A DNA stretch of 14,506 nt from CAYFJO01 sp964343305 (GCA_964343305.1 CAYFJO010000277.1:1-14506); one strand, 5' to 3'. Positions 6,106-14,446 are shown, numbered from the stretch's first letter. Notes: generated by a model not told the origin, from the sequence alone. A program made the numbers and translations.

Positions 6106-7500
6106 ATGGTCAACCTTCGGCACTTTCTTCAAACAACGTTGTTTCTTTGTGTCGTCTTGCCGGCAGGATTGGCACGAGCCGAAAGGCCAAACATTGTCTT
6201 TATTCTGATCGACGATTTGGGTTGGATGGACCTCGCTTGCCAGGGAAACAAACTGGTCGAGACGCCCAATCTGGATCGTTTGGCGACGCAAGGAATGCGA
6301 TTCACCGATGCCTATGCGGCTGCTCCGGTCTGTTCTCCAACCCGTGCCGCGATCATGACGGGGCTGTCGCCGGCACGCGTACAAATTACGAACCACCTCC
6401 CCGATCGACCGCAATTCACGCCGAAGAATGCAAAGCTGTCGCCCGCCAAAATGCTCGACCGATTGCCGCTGGAACACGTGACAATCGCCGAGCGATTGAA
6501 GGGGGCGGGTTACGCAACCGCCTTTATGGGCAAGTGGCATCTGAGCGGAGGTGGGGCCGGTGATCCCGACTTTTATCCAGAGAAACAGGGCTTCGACATT
6601 AACCTCGGCGGCTGCGGCTATGGTGGCCCGCCTAGTTTTTTTGATCCATATCGAAACCCCACGCTGAAAGACCGGCGCAAAGGCGAGTATCTGCCCGATC
6701 GGCTGGCCGACGAGTCCATCGAGTTTATTCGCAACCATCGCGCAAGCCCGTTCTGCTTGTTTCTGTGGAACTACACCGTCCACTGGCCAATGGAAGCACC
6801 ACAGGCGCTGCTGGACAAATACGCCGACCGCAAGGGTCCTGGATTGAACGACACGCGTTACGGCGCGATGATCGAAGCGATGGACTCGGCACTAGGCCGC
6901 ATCTTCACTGAATTGGACAACCTCAAGCTGAGCGAAAACACGTTGCTGATTTTCACGTCGGACAACGGTGGCTTTGCCGGCGTCGCGGACAATCGCCCGC
7001 TGCGTGCCGCCAAAGGTCATCTATACGAAGGCGGCATTCGCGTGCCCATGATTGTCCGCTGGCCGGGCGTGACGACGGGCGGAACAACGTGCGACACGCC
7101 CGTCACAAGTGTCGATTTTTATCCAACATTGTTGGCCGCTGCGGGCTTGGCGGTGGACGACACGGTTCCACTCGAAGGCGAAAACTTGATTCCGTTGCTC
7201 AACGCGACGGGAACACTCGAGCGCGACGCCATCTACTTTCACTATCCCAACTATGCATGGCACAAATCCAATCGCCTGGGCAGTGCGATTCGTGTGGGAG
7301 ACTACAAATTGATCGAACGCTTCGACGACGGCTCGGTGGAACTGTTCAACCTGCGCGACGATCTGAGTGAGAAACAGGACCTCGCCAGAAAAATGCCTGA
7401 CAAAGCCGCCACCATGCGGCAGAAACTAGTCACATGGCGAAAGACGGTTTCGGCGGCAATGCCAACGCGCAACCAGCGCTCCGTCAAAACGAACAATTAG
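6106..7500 (+). CDS. Secreted type I (formylglycine) sulfatase
   Basis: 464 residues, usual for the family. A signal peptide (1-25, core LFLCVVLPAGL, cut after ARA) is followed by the sulfatase fold. Metal-binding D36-D37 lie in FILIDDLGW. The signature C76-S-P-T-R80 holds the cysteine that a maturase turns into formylglycine, the catalytic residue. Further active-site positions are K143-W-H145 (MGKWHLSGG), H226 (HWPM), D286-N287 (TSDNGG) and K303 (AAKGH). The C-terminal subdomain includes DYKLIERFDDGSVELFNL. The enzyme hydrolyses sulfate esters; in planctomycetes these are often sulfated algal or animal polysaccharides, but the substrate cannot be read from this sequence. It is likely periplasmic or extracellular. 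It stands alone: no maturase, glycosidase or transporter is next to it. Its 3' end converges on the secA-like gene across a strong hairpin. Confidence 0.95.
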   Translation: MVNLRHFLQTTLFLCVVLPAGLARAERPNIVFILIDDLGWMDLACQGNKLVETPNLDRLATQGMRFTDAYAAAPVCSPTRAAIMTGLSPARVQITNHLPDRPQFTPKNAKLSPAKMLDRLPLEHVTIAERLKGAGYATAFMGKWHLSGGGAGDPDFYPEKQGFDINLGGCGYGGPPSFFDPYRNPTLKDRRKGEYLPDRLADESIEFIRNHRASPFCLFLWNYTVHWPMEAPQALLDKYADRKGPGLNDTRYGAMIEAMDSALGRIFTELDNLKLSENTLLIFTSDNGGFAGVADNRPLRAAKGHLYEGGIRVPMIVRWPGVTTGGTTCDTPVTSVDFYPTLLAAAGLAVDDTVPLEGENLIPLLNATGTLERDAIYFHYPNYAWHKSNRLGSAIRVGDYKLIERFDDGSVELFNLRDDLSEKQDLARKMPDKAATMRQKLVTWRKTVSAAMPTRNQRSVKTNN

Positions 7501-7550
7501 CGTGTGATCGTTTGACTAGTTGGCGACTTCTTGTTTTCGTGCGCGTCTTT

Positions 7551-7581
7551 CTGTAGGACGGAATGAAATTCCGTCCTACAG
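7551..7581. terminator. Bidirectional hairpin between convergent genes (14-bp perfect stem)
   Basis: CTGTAGGACGGAAT (7551-7564) and its exact reverse complement (7568-7581) flank a 3-base GAA loop. It lies between the ends of the sulfatase (7500) and the secA-like gene (7599), so it can stop both transcripts. There is no long T-run on either side. The core GTAGGACGG recurs at 4298-4306, so this is probably one member of a dispersed palindromic family. Confidence 0.65.
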
Positions 7582-7598
7582 TAGATTGCGGCTTGCCG

Positions 7599-9509
7599 TT
7601 AAACGAAATCTCTCAGCACGCTTTCTAGCCAGTCGTCGTGATCAAACAGGCGGCGGCGTTCGGTGCGATGGTGGGTCTCGATGCGGCGTTGGAGCCGACG
7701 CAACTCTTCACTGAAATCAACTTGACACTCGTTGTCTTCGTTGGCGCTCGATTGAATGTGTCGAGGTAAGGCCGGGGCGTGATGTTGGAGAATTTGGTCC
7801 TCGGCGCTGACGAATAACTGGGCGGAACCAGGGTCGCCTTGCCGGGCCGAGCGGCCGATCAATTGCCGGTCGACTCGGGTTGACTCTTGTGGCTCGGTGG
7901 CGATGACATGCAAGCCGCCGAGTTCGGCAACTCCAGGGCCAAGTTTGATGTCAGTGCCGCGACCGGCCAGGTTGGTGGCAATCGTGACATTCGCGAACTG
8001 GCCAGCACGTGCGACGATCGCGGCTTCTTCCGCATCTTGCTTGCCGTTGAGGAGTTGGAAGGTGACACCCCACTGTTCAAGTTGACGGGCCAAGCGTTCG
8101 CTGTCGGCGATTGTTGTCGTGCCGATCAGAACTGGCTGGCCGGTCTGATGCGATTCCACGACTGACTTGCAAATGGCGGTGAACTTGGCCGATTGATTGG
8201 CGAAGAAACGTGTGGGCAGCATGCGCCGCACACAGGGTCGATTGGTCGGGATCGGGACGACGCTCAATTGGTAGACCTCGCGCAGTTCACGCTCGCTGCC
8301 CTTGGCCGTGCCGGTCATGCCGCACAGGTGGTCGTACAAACCGAAGTATCGCTGACGAGTCATGCGGGCGGCGGATTGGTTTTCGGCGGTGATGGTGGTG
8401 TTTTCCTTGGCCTCGACCGCCTGTTGCAGACCGTCTTGCCACGTTCGATCGGCAAAGATGCGGCCTGTGTACTGGTCGACAATCTGGATCTCGTCGTCAC
8501 AGACAACGTAGTGTTCGTCGCGGTGAAAAAGATGTTCGGCGCGCAGCGCTTGTTCGACGTAGGCGGGCCAGGGCCGTTGCAGCATGCCCGTGGCTGCGGA
8601 TTGCTTGACCGATTCAATGCCGAGACTGGTCAGGTGTAAATGGCGCGCGGCTTTGTTGACGACGAAATCGTCCGTCTCGGCCAGTGTCGCAGCCACCGTG
8701 TTGGCGTGACGATAGACCTCGGCGTTTTTCGCGGGTTGCTTGGGTGTGCTGGAGAGCACCAACGGTGTCGTGGCCTCGTCCAGCATGACGCTGTCCGCTT
8801 CGTCAATGATCGCGACGTGATGGCCACGCTGGCAACTGCCAACTTCTTGCCGCGGTTTGTCGTCTCGCAGCAGACGAAGCACTCCGTCACCGAGTTTCGG
8901 CTTTGGTCGCGACATCAGCGCCAACTGGTCGCGCAAATAGTCGAAGCCAAATTCGTAGCCGGGGCCATACGTGATGTCACAGCGGTACGCCGCGGACTTC
9001 TTCGCCGGATCGTCTTTCAAACGCAGCAAACCGACTCGTGCTCCGAGCAACGAAAAGACGGGCAGCAGTTGTTCAAAATCGCGCTCGGCCAGATAGTCGT
9101 TGACCGTCATCACGTGAACCCCGTTGCCGCTCAACGAATGGACGAACGCAGGCAGCGCGGCGACGAACGTTTTCCCTTCGCCGGTTTGCATTTCGGCGAT
9201 CTGGAAACGCGACAACGCCAGGCCGGCTTGAAGTTGCACGTCATACAGATCGACGTTTAACGTGCGACGAAACGATTCGCAAACGAGCGCCATGGCGGGA
9301 ACGAGCACGGCCCAGTCGCCAGGCGATACGCCTTGATTGACTTCGTGCCGCAATTCGTCGGCGCGGCGACGCAGAACTGCGTCGTCTTGCTCGTGGAACG
9401 TGTCGGCCGTTTCGCGGATTCTCTCGAGAACGTGCCGGTCGGCCGCGGCAACGTTGTGTGCGAACGGCATGAGGAACTGAAAGGCACGCGAGATCGTTGA
9501 CGAAATCAT
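7599..9509 (-). CDS. Short SecA-like ATPase lacking the C-terminal domains
   Basis: 636 residues against roughly 850-1000 in usual SecA. Present in order: nucleotide-binding domain 1 with MQTGEGKT (107-114), VNDYLAERD, YEFGFDYLRD, the DEAD-type box D236-E-A-D239 and DEATTPLVLS; a peptide-crosslinking-like insert (about 255-380); then nucleotide-binding domain 2 with GMTGTA, PTNRP, ATNLAGRGTDI, LGGLHVIATE and the motif QLIGRSARQGDPG (549-561). After 572 only the start of the helical scaffold region remains; the rest of the scaffold, the wing domain and the zinc-binding tail are absent. The ATPase site looks intact, so I infer an active motor. The usual TYGTNNEFGFDYLRD box reads TYGPGYEFGFDYLRD here. 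Its ATG overlaps the stop of the TolC-like gene (ATGA), pointing to coupled translation. Likely an accessory SecA paralogue, not the housekeeping one; its substrate is unknown. Confidence 0.9.
   Translation of the reverse strand: MISSTISRAFQFLMPFAHNVAAADRHVLERIRETADTFHEQDDAVLRRRADELRHEVNQGVSPGDWAVLVPAMALVCESFRRTLNVDLYDVQLQAGLALSRFQIAEMQTGEGKTFVAALPAFVHSLSGNGVHVMTVNDYLAERDFEQLLPVFSLLGARVGLLRLKDDPAKKSAAYRCDITYGPGYEFGFDYLRDQLALMSRPKPKLGDGVLRLLRDDKPRQEVGSCQRGHHVAIIDEADSVMLDEATTPLVLSSTPKQPAKNAEVYRHANTVAATLAETDDFVVNKAARHLHLTSLGIESVKQSAATGMLQRPWPAYVEQALRAEHLFHRDEHYVVCDDEIQIVDQYTGRIFADRTWQDGLQQAVEAKENTTITAENQSAARMTRQRYFGLYDHLCGMTGTAKGSERELREVYQLSVVPIPTNRPCVRRMLPTRFFANQSAKFTAICKSVVESHQTGQPVLIGTTTIADSERLARQLEQWGVTFQLLNGKQDAEEAAIVARAGQFANVTIATNLAGRGTDIKLGPGVAELGGLHVIATEPQESTRVDRQLIGRSARQGDPGSAQLFVSAEDQILQHHAPALPRHIQSSANEDNECQVDFSEELRRLQRRIETHHRTERRRLFDHDDWLESVLRDFV
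9506..9509 (-). other. ATGA start/stop overlap (translational coupling)
   Basis: The TolC-like stop TGA (9508-9506) and the secA-like start ATG (9509-9507) share bases. No ribosome binding site is seen before the ATG, so translation of the second gene probably depends on the first. Confidence 0.75.
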
Positions 9510-11485
9510 GGTGCGGCGGATTCAGGTGCAGAGGATTCAAGGGCCGGCGAGATCCCATCCTGCCCGCTGGGTGCGTTGATCTCGATCGACTCTCCGGCTG
9601 GATGTCCGGCGGGTCCCACACTGCTGATGTGTTCGTACTGCAACAGTGTTCCCGTCGCGCGTTTCAGACGCGCCAGACTCATCACATAGCTCACCTGGGC
9701 ATCGGCGTAGTCGGACTCAATCGTTGCCAGGCGTTCGTTGGCTTCGAGCAGGTGTTCCAAATAAGAACTGACCGGCTGCTTGCCGCCGTCGATGTTGCTC
9801 TGCATGCGGCTTTCGACAAATCGGATCTCGGCTTTGGTTTCGGCCAATGCTTTGGTCAGGTTGGCAACTTCACGCTGCGACATGTTCACGTCGTTGACGA
9901 CGACTTCGACTTCGGCACCAATCAAATTGACGGCGTGCTCGAACTGACTGGAGAGTTGAGCCAGTTCGAGCTTGCGCCGTTCGTGACGGGCTCGTGCCGC
10001 GCGGTTTCCCAACGGCACTTCGAACATCAACCCAGCCGTGTACCCTGGCTCGCCGCGGCGAAATTGATCCAGATAGGCGTCGCCAATGTCGTTGTCGCCG
10101 TCCAGTCCGGTGACGTACGTTTCCAGTACCAAATCGAGCACGGGCAACAACTCGGACTTGGCCATCTTCAGCCGCACTTGAGCGGCTTTGATCTCTTGCA
10201 TCGCCTCGTCCATTTCGGGCCGGTGCTGAAGTGCCGTGACCATGGCGTCCTTGGCGGTGACGAAAATCTGGTCGACGTTGGGCTGCACGGTCGGAATCAG
10301 TTCGACCGTGGGATCGGCCTTCAATTCTGGCGAATTGACGAGCGCACGCAGTCGTGCCTCGGCGTTGCGAATTTTGCCGAGGGCTCGTTGTCGTTCCTTT
10401 TCCAGCCAAAAGATGACGCCGCTCGCACGGTCGATGTGACCCTGGCGGACATCGAGTTCCTTGCGTCCCTCGAGATCGCTGACAATCTTGCCGGCACGTT
10501 TGATTTGTTCGTCCTTTTGAGCGAGCGCGACGCGGCTGCGATACAGTTGCCAATGGGCGTCGGTCACTTCCATCAAATAATCCTGCAACTCGCTCAGCGT
10601 GCGGGCTTCGGCCACGCGTGTATCGATCTGGGCCAGCACAATCAGGCTGCGGTTGTACGCCCGGCCGAAACCGTTCAACAGCGGCTGCGTGTAATTCAAC
10701 GTCAAACGCGCATTGCCTTGATTGGGCGGCGTGAAGAACAGAGAGTTGCTGTCCCGCAGCCCGAAGCGTTGTGCGATTTCAAACTTACCGCCCAGTGTGT
10801 TCTTGTTACGCAGTCCCGCACTGTAATACCAGTCGTTTTCTCTCAGGCGCGAGACTCCCACGCCCGCATCCAGCGTTGTGCCAGTCGGGTCGCTGCGGCG
10901 GACCATTTTTGTTTCCATGAAAGCGCGTGTATCGAATTCCGCTTCAGCTTCGACAATCGCCGTGCGGCGAATCGAGGTGTTGTCGTTGATACCATGAACA
11001 CGCGGCGAATGTTGCAGCGCGGCAAGGATCAACTGCTCAAGGCCCACGCCAATCGACGTCGGCTTGCCGTCGAGTTGGAGACTTTGGAAAACGATCGGTT
11101 CCCAGTAACAAGGATGCTGGGCGGGTTGGATGTTGATGGCTTCGGCCGGAATGTTGGCCGAATTATCGGTCGCAACGTCGAAACTTTCGGGGGCTGGCAA
11201 ATTCTCGCGTCGCAGTGGCTCATCGGCGGAAAATTGGTCTTTCCCCTGTGAGCTGCGAAGATCGTTTTCGTATTGTCTGCTGGCTGGCAGTTCGTTGTTG
11301 GCCGCGATGCGATGCGATGGACCGCTGGCGTAGACTGGTGGCAAGCGACGTAATTCCGGGTTGTGAACCGGCCCACGCGGCTGTGGCGCAGTCCAAGGGG
11401 TTTGCCCCGATGCGCCGGTAGCCCACGTGCACATCGCAACCACGGTGCAAAGAAGTCGAACGGCCATCCTTCGCAGTTGCTGCAT
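9506..11485 (-). CDS. TolC-family outer-membrane factor
   Basis: 659 residues, longer than the usual 430-500 because of a leader region and a tail. A signal peptide (about 1-27, core LLCTVVAMCTWATGA) is followed by a low-complexity Pro-rich region (28-145). The TolC-like part (about 146-612) shows the two-fold repeat of the family: LEQLILAALQHSP (149-161) and MVTALQHRPEMDEA (415-428) begin the halves. Each half has long heptad-like helices (283-385; 495-612) and beta segments (205-270; 445-495, ending GLMFEVPLGNRAAR). A Ser/Pro/Glu-rich tail (620-659) is disordered. TolC proteins form trimeric channels through the outer membrane and periplasm for efflux or type I secretion. The usual partners, an HlyD-type adaptor and a transporter, are not in the window; the next gene is a SecA-like ATPase instead. 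The ATG at 11485 is chosen; MAVRLL (11467) is possible but lacks spacing for its ribosome site. Confidence 0.92.
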   Translation of the reverse strand: MQQLRRMAVRLLCTVVAMCTWATGASGQTPWTAPQPRGPVHNPELRRLPPVYASGPSHRIAANNELPASRQYENDLRSSQGKDQFSADEPLRRENLPAPESFDVATDNSANIPAEAINIQPAQHPCYWEPIVFQSLQLDGKPTSIGVGLEQLILAALQHSPRVHGINDNTSIRRTAIVEAEAEFDTRAFMETKMVRRSDPTGTTLDAGVGVSRLRENDWYYSAGLRNKNTLGGKFEIAQRFGLRDSNSLFFTPPNQGNARLTLNYTQPLLNGFGRAYNRSLIVLAQIDTRVAEARTLSELQDYLMEVTDAHWQLYRSRVALAQKDEQIKRAGKIVSDLEGRKELDVRQGHIDRASGVIFWLEKERQRALGKIRNAEARLRALVNSPELKADPTVELIPTVQPNVDQIFVTAKDAMVTALQHRPEMDEAMQEIKAAQVRLKMAKSELLPVLDLVLETYVTGLDGDNDIGDAYLDQFRRGEPGYTAGLMFEVPLGNRAARARHERRKLELAQLSSQFEHAVNLIGAEVEVVVNDVNMSQREVANLTKALAETKAEIRFVESRMQSNIDGGKQPVSSYLEHLLEANERLATIESDYADAQVSYVMSLARLKRATGTLLQYEHISSVGPAGHPAGESIEINAPSGQDGISPALESSAPESAAP

Positions 11486-11747
11486 GATTCGATTGACGTC
11501 CTTGTTCAGATCGTGAGGAACAAATCAATTAAGTCAGTTGTTATGTGTTTGTCGCTTGACCGCGCACACGAGCGGCCTCGCGTATGTCCATTGATCGACG
11601 AAAACTGTCCGCCACCCTAGCGCCGACGAGCAGGATCGAGAGAAAACTGAAGAGAGCGGACGCAAAACGAGTCGAAGCGATGGGATCGTTGCATGGAGTA
11701 TCACGGTCCCCGCCGTGGCAACTGGCGCGACTGTTGTATCAGGCTCG

Positions 11748-11773
11748 GCACAATCGTTTCATAACGATTGTGC
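11748..11773. repeat. Orphan hairpin, 11-bp perfect stem
   Basis: GCACAATCGTT (11748-11758), loop TCAT, and the exact reverse complement at 11763-11773. It is upstream of both flanking genes, so it cannot be a terminator for either. It may be an operator-like site, a leader hairpin or a dispersed palindromic repeat. Confidence 0.5.
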
Positions 11774-11850
11774 ACTTTAGGCGGATGGCCGATTCTCAAC
11801 GCTTTCGGCAAGATGGCGCGTGATTTAAAGCTATGCTTCACCGAGGGTTG

Positions 11851-11997
11851 TAAATGACGAAATACCCAAATACCCAATGACGAAGGAATAACGAAGCACG
11901 AAATCCGAACAACCGCACATCGTGTGGGTTTTTCGGGTTTCTTTCGTCATTGCGTCAATCGTCATTGCCTCGTGAGTATTTCGTCCTTCGTCATTTA
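11851..11997. repeat. Imperfect inverted-repeat element made of TGACGAA-type units
   Basis: The ends are exact inverted repeats (TAAATGACGAA at 11851-11861 against 11987-11997). Inside, units of the form TGACGAA or close variants appear facing right at about 11854, 11878 and 11890, and facing left at about 11943, 11960 and 11987. The centre (about 11902-11940) folds on itself, with CCGAACAACC facing GGGTTTTTCGGG. The whole thus makes a stem of roughly 70 bases per arm with mismatches. It ends four bases before the ATG of the signalling gene. It carries no gene. It resembles a non-autonomous mobile element or a dispersed repeat; I recall similar TGACGAA-rich intergenic blocks from planctomycete genomes, unverified. 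Confidence 0.65.
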
Positions 11998-12001
11998 GTC
12001 C

Positions 12002-14446
12002 ATGCGCCACATCACCGCCACAACGCGAATCACCATCGGGCTGGTATGCTTGTCGCTGAGTGTATGGCTGTTGGCAACAACGCTTGGCCTGATTCCGGAT
12101 CGACGGTCCGCCGTCATGCAAGGGCGGGCGAATCTCTGTGAGTCGATTGCCATGAGTTGCTCGCTGCTGGCCACGGCGCGCGAAACGAAGAAGATTGAAC
12201 ATCAACTGAAGGCCCTTGTCAGTCGCAATCCCGATATTCTGGGTATTTCGCTCCAACAACACGACGGGCAGGTCGCCATTGCGGCCGGGCAAGTCACGGC
12301 GAAGGGCAGAAAGAACGACTCGCAAGCACACGTTCCGATTCTGGTCGGCGAACAAGAGTGGGGCCTGGTCCAAATTGACTTCAAACCATCCCGACGAGCG
12401 GGGCTGCTCGGCTGGCTGGGCCATCCGATCATCTTGTTGTTGATCTTTTTGTTCTGCGCGAGTTATCTCGTGTTCTTTTATTACTTGCGGAAGATGCTCC
12501 AGCATCTCGATCCCTCGAAAGTGATTCCCGACCGGGTGCGCACGACGCTCGATACACTGGCCGAAGGTTTGCTGGTGATCGACGCCAACGAACGCATCGT
12601 GATGGCCAACAAAGCGTTTGCCGATGGCGTCGGCCGCGAGACACGCGACCTGATGGGAAGCAAGGCGTCGAGCCTGCCTTGGGAGCCGTTGCCTGGGCTC
12701 TCGGACGTCGAGCAATATCCCTGGCTGCGAGCCATTCGCGACGAAGAGACACAAGTTGGCGCGATCATGACGTTGCGGATGAACAACGACTTGAAACGCA
12801 CACTAAAGATCAACGCGTCGCCGATCCGCGCCGATGGTTCCAAATGCCGAGGTGCGTTCGTCAGCTTTGACGACGTCACGCAGATCGAAAAGAATCGCGA
12901 AGAAATGAGCCAGATGCTCAGCAAGCTGAGTAAATCACGCGACGAGATTCGCCGGCAAAATGTCGAACTGGAACGGCTGGCCACGTTGGACCCGCTGACC
13001 TCGTGTCTGAACCGGCGGTCGTTCTTCGAGCGATTCGAATCCAACTGGAAACAGGCTCAACGGCACGGAGTGCCGCTCAGCGTCGTGTTGCTGGACATCG
13101 ACTTCTTCAAAGATATCAACGACAATCACGGACACAGCACCGGCGACCTGGTGTTGCAGCGTCTGTCGGCCGAGTTGCGGACGGCCGCTCGCGACGAGGA
13201 CGTGGTCTGCCGTTACGGGGGCGAAGAGTTCATTATCCTGCTGCCCAATTTGGACATCGGCCAGGCCGCGCAAGCGGCGGAGCGTTATCGAGAACTCGTG
13301 GCGGCCATCCAACTGCCGAACCTGTCGATCACGGCCAGCTTCGGCGTGTCGTCGATGAGCTTGGGTGCCAACAGCCCACAGAAGATGCTAGACGAATCGG
13401 ACAAGGCACTTTATTGCTCCAAGCGAAACGGACGCAACTGTGTGACGCGTTGGGACAAAGTGCCCGATGATTTGGAAGTGGATGAATCCAAGATCTCGCG
13501 AACGCAGGACGAAAACGAGTCGCCCAACACGGACCAGATCCACGCATTTGGTAACCAAGAAAACGACTTCGACGAATCCATCCCCTTCAATGCGGTAACC
13601 GCACTCACCTCGGCACTGGCCTATCGCGACGAATCCACCGCCGAACACAGCCGCCGCGTGGCGGATCTTTGTGTGGGAATGGCCAGCGATCTGATGAGTG
13701 TCGCGGACGCCTATGTGTTGGAAGTTGCCGCGCTGTTGCACGACATTGGCAAGATTGGTGTGCCGGATGCGATTCTGTTGAAACCCGGTCCGTTGACCAA
13801 GGACGAATGGAAGGTGATGGGTGTCCACGACCGGATGGGTGTCGAGATCCTCAGTTCGACGTTTGCCAGCCCCACGCTGCTGGAAATCGTCGAGAGTCAT
13901 CACGCGTTTTTCGGCGGCAAGGGACGCAACGAAGACCTGCCGACGGGCGAAGACATTCCGTTGAGTGCCCGCATTCTGTCGATTGCCGATGCCTTTGACG
14001 CGATGACGTCCGACCGTGTTTACCGCAAGGGCATGAGCCACGAAGAAGCGTTTGCCGAATTGCGACGTTGCGTGGGAACACAGTTTGATCCGGAATTGGT
14101 GGAGAAGTTCATCGAAATGGTCGGCCAGTCCGACACCCGCCGTACGGATACAGACGTGGTGGTGTCGAAAGAAACCGCGCTGCGTATCGGCGAACAAATG
14201 GAGCGATTGATCCAAGCATTGGACGAGCAAAACGTCACGGCTCTTGCGGCGCTGGCCGGTCGCTTGAACGCCACGGCGACCAAGCAAGGTGTTGCGGAAA
14301 TCGCCGAAGCCTCCGCCCGCTTGCAAGCCGCCGCGTGCAGGACGGACGAAGACGAAACCGTGCGATTGACCGCGGAACTGTTGGAGCTATGCCGGTCGAC
14401 ACAAAAGGTGCATCTCGATTGCATCGCGGTGGATGAAACCAGCTAG
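12002..14446 (+). CDS. Membrane PAS-GGDEF-HD-GYP-type signalling protein with Hpt-like tail
   Basis: 814 residues. A membrane helix (about 9-31), an outside sensor (32-135) and a second helix (141-162) precede a PAS domain (about 178-295) and a coiled linker (296-325). The GGDEF domain (326-482) has an intact R-Y-GGEEF (406-410) and the product-inhibition site R397-x-x-D400, so c-di-GMP synthesis is likely. The HD-GYP-type domain (about 528-708) keeps its metal ligands H549, H580-D581, H609, H633-H634 and D663, but the GYP motif reads G641-R-N643, so c-di-GMP breakdown is less sure. Residues about 725-800 look like a histidine phosphotransfer bundle, with G753 where the phosphorylated His should be. 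The start is firm: an in-frame TAG lies two codons upstream (11996-11998). No ribosome binding site is visible, and the repeat element ends four bases before the ATG. Confidence 0.92.
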   Translation: MRHITATTRITIGLVCLSLSVWLLATTLGLIPDRRSAVMQGRANLCESIAMSCSLLATARETKKIEHQLKALVSRNPDILGISLQQHDGQVAIAAGQVTAKGRKNDSQAHVPILVGEQEWGLVQIDFKPSRRAGLLGWLGHPIILLLIFLFCASYLVFFYYLRKMLQHLDPSKVIPDRVRTTLDTLAEGLLVIDANERIVMANKAFADGVGRETRDLMGSKASSLPWEPLPGLSDVEQYPWLRAIRDEETQVGAIMTLRMNNDLKRTLKINASPIRADGSKCRGAFVSFDDVTQIEKNREEMSQMLSKLSKSRDEIRRQNVELERLATLDPLTSCLNRRSFFERFESNWKQAQRHGVPLSVVLLDIDFFKDINDNHGHSTGDLVLQRLSAELRTAARDEDVVCRYGGEEFIILLPNLDIGQAAQAAERYRELVAAIQLPNLSITASFGVSSMSLGANSPQKMLDESDKALYCSKRNGRNCVTRWDKVPDDLEVDESKISRTQDENESPNTDQIHAFGNQENDFDESIPFNAVTALTSALAYRDESTAEHSRRVADLCVGMASDLMSVADAYVLEVAALLHDIGKIGVPDAILLKPGPLTKDEWKVMGVHDRMGVEILSSTFASPTLLEIVESHHAFFGGKGRNEDLPTGEDIPLSARILSIADAFDAMTSDRVYRKGMSHEEAFAELRRCVGTQFDPELVEKFIEMVGQSDTRRTDTDVVVSKETALRIGEQMERLIQALDEQNVTALAALAGRLNATATKQGVAEIAEASARLQAAACRTDEDETVRLTAELLELCRSTQKVHLDCIAVDETS

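Larger units (their letters stand above)
11486..12001. other. Gene-free stretch between divergent genes (516 bases)
   Basis: It must hold the promoters of the TolC-like operon (leftward) and the signalling gene (rightward); neither could be read with confidence. It contains a hairpin (11748-11773), a weaker CACGG/CCGTG hairpin (11702-11717) and the long inverted-repeat element (11851-11997). A 79-codon plus-strand frame at 11584-11823 looks random and spans the hairpin, so it is not taken as a gene. Confidence 0.6.

Noticed and set aside
9497..11251. Plus-strand frame of 584 codons opposite the TolC-like gene
   Set aside because: It is long only because of the base composition of the opposite strand; it has no family features, whereas the minus strand shows a full TolC-type protein.
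11584..11823. 79-codon plus-strand frame in the gap before the signalling gene
   Set aside because: It spans a perfect hairpin, has no ribosome binding site and its product looks random.
11851..11997. TGACGAA units as a CRISPR array
   Set aside because: The units are short, face both directions and lack regular spacers; an inverted-repeat element fits better.
11831..12754. Minus-strand frame of 307 codons
   Set aside because: It is antisense to the N-terminal half of the signalling gene and runs through the repeat element; no domain is recognisable.
13388..14326. Minus-strand frame of 312 codons
   Set aside because: It is antisense to the clearly coding GGDEF and HD-GYP region; its composition reflects the third-position bias of the real gene.
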